Shown: in pieces, positions 1 to 5,376 of the stretch | Numbering within the stretch: the first letter of the stretch is position 1 | How the letters are laid out: each line of letters begins with the position of its first letter | DNA from: a bacterium HR12 | GTDB lineage: Bacteria > Actinomycetota > UBA4738 > HRBIN12 | Direction of reading: 5' to 3' | Assembly: GCA_002898915.1 (NCBI GenBank) | Contig: BEHO01000060.1 | Coordinates: 1 to 6,883 of the forward strand | DNA length: 6,883 nucleotides | Translations under genes and position numbers: made by a program | Notes under the pieces: generated by a model | Database searches by the model: none | Told to the model about the DNA's origin: nothing | Seen by the model: only the letters and a program-made list of their open reading frames with translations

Positions 1-334
1 CCACGACCGGCGCGCCCGTCACGACCACGGGGCGGCGCGGCGCCTCCTTGCCGGGCTGGATGCGAGGCGCGCGCACAGTCCGCGGGGCACCCTCCTCCCG
101 CTGGAACCGCGGCGCGAACCGCAGGTAGGCCGTCGCCACGGCGAGCAGCACGAGCACCCCCACGATCGTGAGCGCGATCGCGATCCAGTAGACCCAGCCG
201 CCGTCGTTCCGGGTCGGCTCGGCGTTCGGGCTGAGGATGACCTGCGCCGACGCGCTGGGAGCGCCGACGAGCAGCCCGACCAGGGCGGCAACGGCCGGCG
301 CCAGGTAGCTGCGGCGGCTTGGGCGGCGAGGCAT
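1..334 (-). CDS. small membrane-anchored protein with Tat-like signal, 3' end outside window
   Basis: I do not recognise a family. The 111 visible residues start MPRRPSRRSYLAPA. Residues 6-12 (SRRSYLA) resemble a twin-arginine export motif, followed by a hydrophobic stretch (13-25) and a plausible signal peptidase site after ASA at residue 30. A second hydrophobic segment at about 48-71 should be a membrane helix, followed by a basic, proline-rich tail (FAPRF, then several Arg and Pro). The likely topology is a short exported N-terminus, one anchor and a cytoplasmic tail; if the first segment is not cleaved there would be two helices. The ATG at 334-332 has no Shine-Dalgarno sequence, but a -10-like hexamer lies 8 bases upstream, which suits a leaderless transcript. 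It starts 49 bases after the cupredoxin lipoprotein gene. The frame is open to the window edge, so the C-terminus is unknown. Confidence 0.78.
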   Translation of the reverse strand, partial: MPRRPSRRSYLAPAVAALVGLLVGAPSASAQVILSPNAEPTRNDGGWVYWIAIALTIVGVLVLLAVATAYLRFAPRFQREEGAPRTVRAPRIQPGKEAPRRPVVVTGAPVV

Positions 335-342
335 CGGCGCGG

Positions 343-348
343 ATTCTA
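343..348 (-). promoter_or_regulatory. candidate extended -10 of a leaderless promoter
   Basis: On the minus strand the bases read TGCTAGAAT, which combines the TGN extension with a TANNNT-type -10 hexamer. The hexamer ends 8 bases before the ATG at 334, and that ATG has no ribosome site. This fits a transcript that begins at or within a base or two of the start codon, as is common in actinobacteria. No convincing -35 is visible. The call rests on position and consensus only. Confidence 0.35.
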
Positions 349-383
349 GCAAGGCGGCCACGCCGCTCGGCGGGATCGGACGT

Positions 384-1223
384 TCATCCGACCGTCAGCA
401 AGCCCGCCTGTCCTTCGTCCGCGTGCCGCCGGCAGAGGAAGGTGAGGGAGCCCGAGTCCGGGAACGACACCGTCACCGTCGTCGCCTCACCCGGCGCGAG
501 GTCCACGCTGATCCCCTGCTCCTCGAGCGTGAAGTTGTGCGGCGCCTCGTAGATCCTCGCCCCGACGGGGCTCCGCACCGTCAGCTCGAGCGACTGCCCA
601 GGCTCGCCGACCAGGACCGTCGGAGAGAAGGCCCAGCCGCCCTCGTCGTACCCCTCACGGATGAAGACCTCGATCTCCGCGGCCGGCAGCCCGGCAACGT
701 CCACCGTCCCCCAGTAGCCCACGAACCGCAGATCGGGGAGCGTGGCGATCGTGCCCCGTGGGACGTCCTGACCGATGCTCTCCAGCGAGGGGATCGCCCG
801 CCATTCCTTGCTCAACAGGACGCTCCGTCCGGGACACGCCTCCTGGATCGACTCGAGCGCCAGCGTCTCGCCATCCAGGGTCCACGCGTACCTCCCCGTC
901 TCCGGGCAGCTCTCCTCGCCCGAGATGACGAGCTCCCCGTCGCTGACGGACGCCACCCCGACCCAACGGATGTCCTTCCCGCTCACGAAGGCCCAGGTTC
1001 CCTCCTCCAGTCGCAGGACCGAGGTGCCCCCGTAGTAGTCGCCGTCGATCGGCGATGGTCCTGCCTGCGCCGGCTGCGCGACGCTCGCCGTCGCCCCGCC
1101 GCCTCCCGCGTCGAGGTCGGCCGGCGCCCTCGTCCCCTCACCGCCGCGGCACGCGGAGGCCAGGAGGACGAAGAGCACGACCGGCGCCATCGCGCGCCGG
1201 GTCCACCAGGGTGTCTTCCGCAT
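384..1223 (-). CDS. cupredoxin-domain lipoprotein with Gln axial ligand
   Basis: A predicted exported lipoprotein of 279 residues. The signal runs MRKTPWW...LLASAC with lipidation expected on Cys25, followed by a Gly/Ala-rich linker (26-58). Residues 59-144 form a beta-rich, lipocalin-like stretch with two cysteines (106 and 130) that could make a disulfide. Residues about 165-279 look like a cupredoxin: strands around FSPTVLVGEPG, then His229 in HNF and the C-terminal loop CRRHADEGQ, giving Cys264, His267 and Gln272. The spacing C-x2-H-x4-Q matches plastocyanin-like loops except that Gln replaces Met. The likely role is electron transfer or copper binding outside the membrane; the partner is unknown. 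The start at 1223 is chosen over the in-frame upstream start at 1250 because AGGAGGT lies 7 bases before it and the signal peptide then begins properly. It follows the DUF4242 gene by 23 bases, so co-transcription is likely. Confidence 0.87.
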   Translation of the reverse strand: MRKTPWWTRRAMAPVVLFVLLASACRGGEGTRAPADLDAGGGGATASVAQPAQAGPSPIDGDYYGGTSVLRLEEGTWAFVSGKDIRWVGVASVSDGELVISGEESCPETGRYAWTLDGETLALESIQEACPGRSVLLSKEWRAIPSLESIGQDVPRGTIATLPDLRFVGYWGTVDVAGLPAAEIEVFIREGYDEGGWAFSPTVLVGEPGQSLELTVRSPVGARIYEAPHNFTLEEQGISVDLAPGEATTVTVSFPDSGSLTFLCRRHADEGQAGLLTVG

Positions 1224-1230
1224 CGTCGCC

Positions 1231-1237
1231 ACCTCCT
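1231..1237 (-). promoter_or_regulatory. ribosome binding site deciding the lipoprotein start
   Basis: AGGAGGT on the minus strand, 7 bases before the ATG at 1223. It lies inside the coding frame if the upstream start at 1250 were used, so it argues for 1223 as the true start. Confidence 0.85.
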
Positions 1238-1275
1238 CCCGTGGGCTCACGTCCCTCCCGTAGGCTCACGTCCCG
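1238..1275 (+). repeat. 19-bp tandem duplication, two copies
   Basis: Two adjacent 19-base units (1238-1256 and 1257-1275) share 17 of 19 bases; both contain GGCTCACGTCCC. They differ at unit position 6 (G versus A) and at the last base. The repeat covers the end of the DUF4242 gene and runs up to the ribosome site of the lipoprotein gene. Because 19 is not a multiple of 3, the second copy read on the minus strand supplies the TGA stop (1247-1249) of the DUF4242 gene. It could be a replication-slippage duplication or a pair of protein-binding sites. Confidence 0.8.
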
Positions 1276-1537
1276 GTCTCGACCACAGGTCGGTGAGCGT
1301 CTCCACGACGCGGATCGGATCGAGACCGGCGTCCGCCGCAACCGCCCGTACCGCCTCCGGCGACGGCCCCTCGAACAGGTGCAGGCAGAGCTGGTCGTCC
1401 AGCATGAAGAGGGACGCCACGTACCGGACGGAGACGCCTTCGGCCGCGGAGGCCTCGGACGCCGTCCGTGCCCGGCGGATCTGCGCCTCGAGCCCCTCGC
1501 GGGACGTCGCCAGCACCTCGACCGTGTATCGCGCCAT
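1247..1537 (-). CDS. DUF4242-family small protein (SCO4226-like)
   Basis: A 96-residue soluble protein. The opening MARYTVEVLA, the middle EGVSVRYVAS, and LCLHLFEGPSPEAVR followed by AGLDPIRVVE match the pattern I know from DUF4242 proteins (typically about 80-95 residues, ferredoxin-like fold, a start like MPRYLVER, then FCLYEAPS and GLP.DRV.EV). Streptomyces SCO4226 in this family has been described as nickel-binding; whether this member binds metal is inference, with His53 and Cys51 as visible candidates. The C-terminal tail (GREPTGGT) is encoded by the tandem duplication and probably lies outside the fold. There is no Shine-Dalgarno sequence; a TACCGT hexamer 6 bases before the ATG suggests a leaderless transcript. 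It sits 47 bases after the LuxR regulator and 23 bases before the lipoprotein gene. Confidence 0.83.
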   Translation of the reverse strand: MARYTVEVLATSREGLEAQIRRARTASEASAAEGVSVRYVASLFMLDDQLCLHLFEGPSPEAVRAVAADAGLDPIRVVETLTDLWSRPGREPTGGT

Positions 1538-1543
1538 GCCGCG

Positions 1544-1549
1544 ACGGTA
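1544..1549 (-). promoter_or_regulatory. candidate -10 (TACCGT) of a leaderless promoter
   Basis: TACCGT fits the TANNNT -10 consensus and ends 6 bases before the ATG at 1537, the spacing expected when transcription starts at the A of the start codon. The gene has no ribosome site. The matching -35 position (about 1567-1572) falls in the spacer of the inverted repeat at 1560-1584. In GC-rich DNA such a hexamer can occur by chance. Confidence 0.35.
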
Positions 1550-1559
1550 CGCGCGCTGA

Positions 1560-1584
1560 GGGTTCCGAGGGAACGGGGGAACCC
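1560..1584. promoter_or_regulatory. inverted repeat, possible operator or weak terminator
   Basis: GGGTTCC (1560-1566) and GGAACCC (1578-1584) are perfect inverted arms with an 11-base spacer. The spacer holds another GGAAC (1570-1574) that can pair with the first arm instead, so two alternative hairpins are possible. It begins directly after the TAG stop of the regulator gene and covers the place where the -35 of the DUF4242 promoter would be. An operator is the reading I prefer, because no T-run follows on the minus strand; a U-less terminator is the alternative. Confidence 0.5.
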
Positions 1585-2556
1585 CTAAGGTCTGCCGGTG
1601 CGACGCGCCGGAGGAACCGGGGAGGGACCGCTCCTCGGGAACTTCCGGGCCAGCTCGGCCCTCGAGCGGACGCCGAGCTTGACGTAGACGCGCGACAACG
1701 TCGCCTCGACGGTCTTCTCCGTCACGAAGAGCGCCGCGGCGACCTCCTTGTTCCGGAGACCCTCGGCCACCAGCTCGGCGACCCGCCGCTCGGTCGCGGT
1801 GAGATCGGAGCTGGGCACGCGGCCGCCGACCCTCGCCAGCTCCTCCTGCGCGTGTTGGAGCCAGAGGGGCGCGCCCAGCCGCTCGAACGTCTCGCCCGCC
1901 GCGCCGATCGCGTCCCGCGCCGCGCGCTTCTCCTTCGCCCGGCGGCGCGTGGCCCCCGCCGCGAGGAGGGTCCTCGCCAGGTCGAACGGCATCGGGACGC
2001 GATCGTGTTCCTCGAACGCACGCTCGAAGGCCGAGAGCGCCCCCGGAAGATCGCCCCGCGCCGAACGCAGGAGCCCCCGACAGCGGCCGGCCGCCGCCAA
2101 CGCGGAGTGCCGCTGCGTGCGGTCCGCGCACGCCTCGTACCACCGCAGGATGGTCTCGGCCTCCTCGAGCTTCCCCAGGCGGGTCAGCGCCTCGACGTCG
2201 TCCGGGACGAACCGCACCGCCCCCGGCTCGACGATCCCCGAGCCCATGACGCGCTCCACCAGCGGCCCCAGGATCCGGTGCGCCTCCTCGGGACGGTCGA
2301 GCGAGAGGGCGAGGAAGCCGCGGGCGACGCGCTCGACCCCGCCGGCGACGTCTCCGAACGGATCCTCCTCGCTCCACGCTGCGGCTCGCACCTCGTCGAC
2401 GCGCCCGCGGTGCGCGTCCACGAGGGACTTCGAGGAGAACAGCACCTTGAGCTGCGGATGCTGCCCGCTGAGGAGTCCCGCCTGCGCGCCGTCGGCCGCG
2501 CAGCGATCGGCCTCGTCCCAGTCGCCCCGCAGGAGGTGGACGAAGGCGAGCCCCAT
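1585..2556 (-). CDS. LuxR-family LAL regulator, C-terminal half (HTH), after in-frame TAG
   Basis: Up to 323 residues from the ATG at 2556. Residues 1-250 are Ala/Leu/Arg-rich helices resembling the TPR-like middle of LAL/MalT-type regulators. Residues 251-306 are an intact LuxR-type helix-turn-helix: LTATERRVAELVAEG, then NKEVAAALFVTEKTVE and KLGVRSRAELA. It shares the frame of the upstream ATPase half and is separated from it only by TAG plus seven sense codons (ASNVRIL). The ATG has no Shine-Dalgarno sequence (the bases before it read CGGATCCTC), so it would need reinitiation after the TAG, readthrough, or an internal transcript. As it stands the half has a DNA-binding domain but no ATPase switch. 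It may be a free DNA-binding fragment, the silent part of a pseudogene, or part of an intact gene if the TAG is a sequencing error. Confidence 0.85.
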   Translation of the reverse strand: MGLAFVHLLRGDWDEADRCAADGAQAGLLSGQHPQLKVLFSSKSLVDAHRGRVDEVRAAAWSEEDPFGDVAGGVERVARGFLALSLDRPEEAHRILGPLVERVMGSGIVEPGAVRFVPDDVEALTRLGKLEEAETILRWYEACADRTQRHSALAAAGRCRGLLRSARGDLPGALSAFERAFEEHDRVPMPFDLARTLLAAGATRRRAKEKRAARDAIGAAGETFERLGAPLWLQHAQEELARVGGRVPSSDLTATERRVAELVAEGLRNKEVAAALFVTEKTVEATLSRVYVKLGVRSRAELARKFPRSGPSPVPPARRTGRP

Positions 2557-2577
2557 GAGGATCCGTACGTTCGAGGC

Positions 2578-2580
2578 CTA
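2578..2580 (-). other. in-frame amber codon splitting the LAL regulator
   Basis: Minus-strand context is CAG-GAC-TAG-GCC-TCG. The frame is unchanged on both sides, and together the halves make a 933-codon frame (4386-1585), the normal size for this family. TAG also ends the regulator itself, the membrane protein gene and holB, so it is an ordinary stop here. One base change from TAC (Tyr), TGG (Trp), CAG (Gln) or a similar codon would explain it. Confidence 0.85.
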
Positions 2581-4386
2581 GTCCTGCCGCTCGGCCGCCC
2601 TCGACAGGAGCCCTTCGAAGACGTCGAGGGCCCCCTGCAGGTCGTCCGTCCATACGAGCGTCAACGCCTGCGCGAACGCCGGGGCCTGCACGACCCGTTC
2701 GTGATCCCGACCCGCAGCGACCTCGAGGCCGCGGGTGATGAGGTCCGCGGCCCCGGCCTCGGCGAGCAGGGTCGCGACCTGTCCCTGGGTGGCGAGCGCC
2801 TCGCCCACGACCCCCTCGTCGCCGGTCGTCCCGGCGAGCCGCACCGCCTCGCGCGCGTGGCGCGCCGCCGCCGGAGCGTCCTCGCGCGAGAGGAGCCATG
2901 CCAGCCCGTCGTGCGCCTCGCGGGCGACCGCGGGGGCGATGTCCGGCTCGGCCAGCGCCCCTTCGTAGTGGCGCCTCGCCGCGACGTGGTCGTCGGTGTA
3001 GTAGGAGATCCGACCCAGGACCGCCATCGCCTCGGCGCGCAGGCTCCCCGCGAACGGTTCGCGCAGGATCGCCAGCAACCGCTCCGCCGCCTCCCGGCTC
3101 TCGCCCGAGACGAACCGAGCGCGCGCCGCGCCGATCAGCCGGCGGAACTTCTCTTCGCCCAGGTCTCCGGGGGTGAGCTCGGCGGCGGTCTCGAGGAGGT
3201 CCGCCGCGGCCGTCGGAGCGCCCCTCGAGGCCGCGTCGCGCGCCGCGGCCTCGAGCGTCCGCGCGACCGAGCCGTCGGGCCCGTCGGCGGCCAGGGCGAG
3301 GTGTCGGGCCCGCGCCTCGAGATCGGTGGAGGCCTCGGCGAGCCGCGCGTGCAGGAGCTTGCGCTCCGACGGGGTCAGCCGCCCGTACGCGTGGGCGGCG
3401 AGGAGCGGATGAGCGAAGCGGATCCGCTCCCCCTCGAGCCGGAGCACGCCCGCTCGTTCGGCCTGGCGGAGGAGTCGACCCGCTTCGGCTGCGCCCAGGA
3501 AGGCGTGGAGCGCTCGCCACGTCGGACGGAGCATCGAGGCCACCACCGGCAGGAGCGTCCGGTCGCGCTCCGGCAGCTCGGCCAGCCGCTCCTCGATGAC
3601 GTCCTCCAGCCTCGGCGGAACGGGGAGGGGCTCGCCGGGTCGGAGCGACGGCTCGGGCCCCAGCGCCCGCGCGATCTCGAGCGCGAAGAACGGGTTGCCG
3701 CCCGCGACCTCGTGGATCCGCTGCACGAGCGGCCGGGAGAGGGAGACGCCGAGGCGGTCGTGGATCACGCGATGGATCGCACCCAGGCTGAGCGGCCCGA
3801 CCGGGAGCCGATGGACCCGCGCGTCCCCCAAACCGCGCTCGAGCGCCGGGATCAGGCGCCCGGGCTGTCCCGTCCTCGCGGATGCCATGATCGCGACCGG
3901 CGCTTCGCGGAGCCGCCGAGCGGCGAACGACAGCACGCGCTCGGACTCCGGGTCGAGCCAGTGCGCGTCGTCGATGCCGACGAGGACGGATCCTCGGGCC
4001 CCGAGCGAACGGATCACGTCGAGGAACCCGCTGGCGACACCCTCCGGCGACGGCGCCCCGCCGGGCTCCTCTCGGAGCAGCGCGACGGCCAGGGCCGTCC
4101 TGGCCGCCGGCCGGAGCTCATCGGCCACCTCGTCGAAGACCGGCTCCACCAGATCGCGCAACGCGGCGAGCGAGAGCGTGCGCTCGGACTCGGCCGGGCG
4201 GCAGACCAGGACCCGGTACCCGCGCTCGAGGGCGGCCGCGGAGGCGGCGTCGAACAGCGTCGTCTTCCCCGCTCCGGCCTCGCCCTCGATGACGAAAGCC
4301 CCCGGGAGCGCGTGGACCCGGTCGAGGAACCCGAGCAGGGCCGCGAGCTCCTCGTCCCTGCCGAAGGGAGGAGCCTGCCCCACCAC
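2578..4386 (-). CDS. LuxR-family LAL regulator, N-terminal ATPase half
   Basis: 602 residues of a large ATP-binding LuxR-family (LAL, MalT-like STAND) transcriptional regulator. The N-terminus has the usual FGRDEEL opening (8-14), Walker A GEAGAGKT (35-42), Walker B VLVGIDD continuing into AHWLD (134-145) and the family motif GNPFFALE (230-237). From about residue 250 to 602 it is helical and Ala/Leu/Glu-rich, resembling winged-helix plus TPR-like repeats that sense a ligand in this family. It ends at TAG before any DNA-binding domain; the HTH lies in the same frame downstream. Start: GTG at 4386 or the next GTG at 4383; GGAGGT at 4391-4396 is 4 or 7 bases away, so 4383 has the better spacing. 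It begins 38 bases after the 3' end of tRNA-Thr. Alone it could bind ATP but not DNA. Confidence 0.9.
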   Translation of the reverse strand: MVGQAPPFGRDEELAALLGFLDRVHALPGAFVIEGEAGAGKTTLFDAASAAALERGYRVLVCRPAESERTLSLAALRDLVEPVFDEVADELRPAARTALAVALLREEPGGAPSPEGVASGFLDVIRSLGARGSVLVGIDDAHWLDPESERVLSFAARRLREAPVAIMASARTGQPGRLIPALERGLGDARVHRLPVGPLSLGAIHRVIHDRLGVSLSRPLVQRIHEVAGGNPFFALEIARALGPEPSLRPGEPLPVPPRLEDVIEERLAELPERDRTLLPVVASMLRPTWRALHAFLGAAEAGRLLRQAERAGVLRLEGERIRFAHPLLAAHAYGRLTPSERKLLHARLAEASTDLEARARHLALAADGPDGSVARTLEAAARDAASRGAPTAAADLLETAAELTPGDLGEEKFRRLIGAARARFVSGESREAAERLLAILREPFAGSLRAEAMAVLGRISYYTDDHVAARRHYEGALAEPDIAPAVAREAHDGLAWLLSREDAPAAARHAREAVRLAGTTGDEGVVGEALATQGQVATLLAEAGAADLITRGLEVAAGRDHERVVQAPAFAQALTLVWTDDLQGALDVFEGLLSRAAERQD

Positions 4387-4390
4387 CGGG

Positions 4391-4396
4391 ACCTCC
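4391..4396 (-). promoter_or_regulatory. ribosome binding site of the LAL regulator
   Basis: GGAGGT lies between the tRNA 3' end and two consecutive GTG codons. The spacing is 7 bases to the second GTG (4383) and 4 bases to the first (4386), so the second is slightly favoured. I see no terminator between the tRNA and this site, so co-transcription with the tRNA is possible. Confidence 0.7.
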
Positions 4397-4424
4397 GTCC
4401 GTCGCCGTCCCGCCGTGATCGACG

Positions 4425-4501
4425 TGGAGCCGGAGAGGGGATTCGAACCCCTGACCTACCACTTACGAGGCGGTTGCTCTGCCAGGCTGAGCTACTCCGG
4501 C
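4425..4501 (-). tRNA. tRNA-Thr, anticodon CGT, CCA encoded
   Basis: A complete cloverleaf of 77 bases including CCA. The acceptor arms GCCGGAG and CTCCGGC pair over 7 bp; the D stem is GCTC/GAGC; the anticodon arm is ACCGC-CTCGTAA-GTGGT with one G-T pair; the variable loop is AGGTC; the T arm is AGGGG-TTCGAAT-CCCCT; the discriminator is T followed by CCA. The anticodon CGT (plus-strand 4465-4467) reads the codon ACG, which suits a GC-rich genome. The first ten bases overlap the end of the upstream membrane protein gene. Confidence 0.97.
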
Positions 4502-5358
4502 CAAGCGAGACCGAGTCTAGCGGACGCGTCGGCTGAGGTGACGGTGGTCCCCGAGCCCCGCGGGCGGGCCCGCTTGACGATCAGGTCACCGCGGGTCTGC
4601 GGGCCGAGAGCTCCCCCGACGACCGCGTAGACGACCCCGCCGACGATCGCGCCCCAGGCCCACACCACGCCGAACGCGCCGAGCCCGCCCGAGAGCGCCA
4701 GCGACGCGACCCCCATCGCGACCACGGACAGGCCGAGCCACCAGCGGGAGAGCCGGATCACGCGGGTGCCGAACGAGGCCGCGAGCCCGACGAGCGGGAT
4801 CGTGATGCCGGCGGCCGCCATCCCGCTGTAGTGGTGGAGCTCCGCATGCGGGTCGAGCGAGGGGACACCGTTGCGCTGGAGCGCGGCCTGGGTGAGCGCG
4901 AACGCGATCCCCGGGATCGCGGCGAGCACCGAGAGCGCGACGAGCGTGGGGTCCGGGGACCGGAACGCGAACAGCTCCCCCCGCGCAGGGTGCAACGGGA
5001 TCAGGATCGCGAGCGCGACGATCGGGATCAGCCACCCTCCGCCGACGAGGTCCCCCGAGATCGCCCCGGCGATCACGCCCCCGACCGACGCCGCCGTCAC
5101 CACGCGGAACGCGGCGACCTGCTCCGTCGGGCGCCACGCGGTCACGATCAGGAGGGCGCCGATCAGACCGCCGAACCCGATCGCGCCCGAGAGGTTGTGC
5201 ATCCGGTGGATCGCGTCGGCCTCGTCGACGAACGCGAGCACGGCGAAGGGCACGCTGAGCACCACCACCGCCAGGCCCAGGACCCCCGCCAGGATCCGGT
5301 ACGCGAGCGTTCGCCCTCGAGACGCGCTGGGGGTGGCTTCGTTCCTCCCGGTCTGCAT
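4492..5358 (-). CDS. polytopic membrane protein of unknown function, His-rich loops
   Basis: 288 residues, no family recognised. After a short polar N-terminus there are about eight hydrophobic segments at roughly 22-44, 56-74, 85-101, 109-123, 139-157, 180-198, 206-223 and 227-250, then a polar tail of about 38 residues. Histidines cluster at or near segment ends: His51 and His54 (HRMH), His123, and His171, 175 and 176 (HAELHHYSG), which could bind heme or a metal; that is inference. Trp-rich segments (WWLGL, VWAWG) are also visible. The start ATG at 5358 is supported by a GGAGGAGGA ribosome site at 5362-5370. The stop TAG and the last codons lie inside the tRNA-Thr gene. It stands downstream of the kinase remnant and may have its own promoter, which I could not identify. 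It might be an intramembrane transporter, a cytochrome b-like protein, or an orphan. Confidence 0.85.
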   Translation of the reverse strand: MQTGRNEATPSASRGRTLAYRILAGVLGLAVVVLSVPFAVLAFVDEADAIHRMHNLSGAIGFGGLIGALLIVTAWRPTEQVAAFRVVTAASVGGVIAGAISGDLVGGGWLIPIVALAILIPLHPARGELFAFRSPDPTLVALSVLAAIPGIAFALTQAALQRNGVPSLDPHAELHHYSGMAAAGITIPLVGLAASFGTRVIRLSRWWLGLSVVAMGVASLALSGGLGAFGVVWAWGAIVGGVVYAVVGGALGPQTRGDLIVKRARPRGSGTTVTSADASARLGLAWPE

Positions 5359-5376
5359 GCGTCCTCCTCCCGGTCG

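Noticed and set aside
359..371. Short hairpin between the lipoprotein gene and the first membrane-anchored gene (CGCCG-CT-CGGCG) as a terminator.
   Set aside because: The stem is only five base pairs with a two-base loop and no T-run follows on the minus strand.
1538..3520. A long minus-strand frame that runs into the start of the DUF4242 protein.
   Set aside because: Before the DUF4242 ATG (1537) it is an Arg/Gly/Pro-rich out-of-frame reading of the LAL regulator. Only the last 96 codons are real.
4425..4501. tRNA-Thr as an integration site for a mobile element carrying the genes downstream of its 3' end.
   Set aside because: No second copy of the tRNA 3' end, no integrase and no composition break are visible within the window.
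1468..4536. A 1022-codon open frame on the plus strand opposite the LAL regulator.
   Set aside because: Its translation is Arg/Pro/Glu-rich with no recognisable motif, it is antisense to a gene with clear ATPase and HTH motifs, and it runs into the antisense of the tRNA. Long antisense frames are expected in very GC-rich coding DNA.
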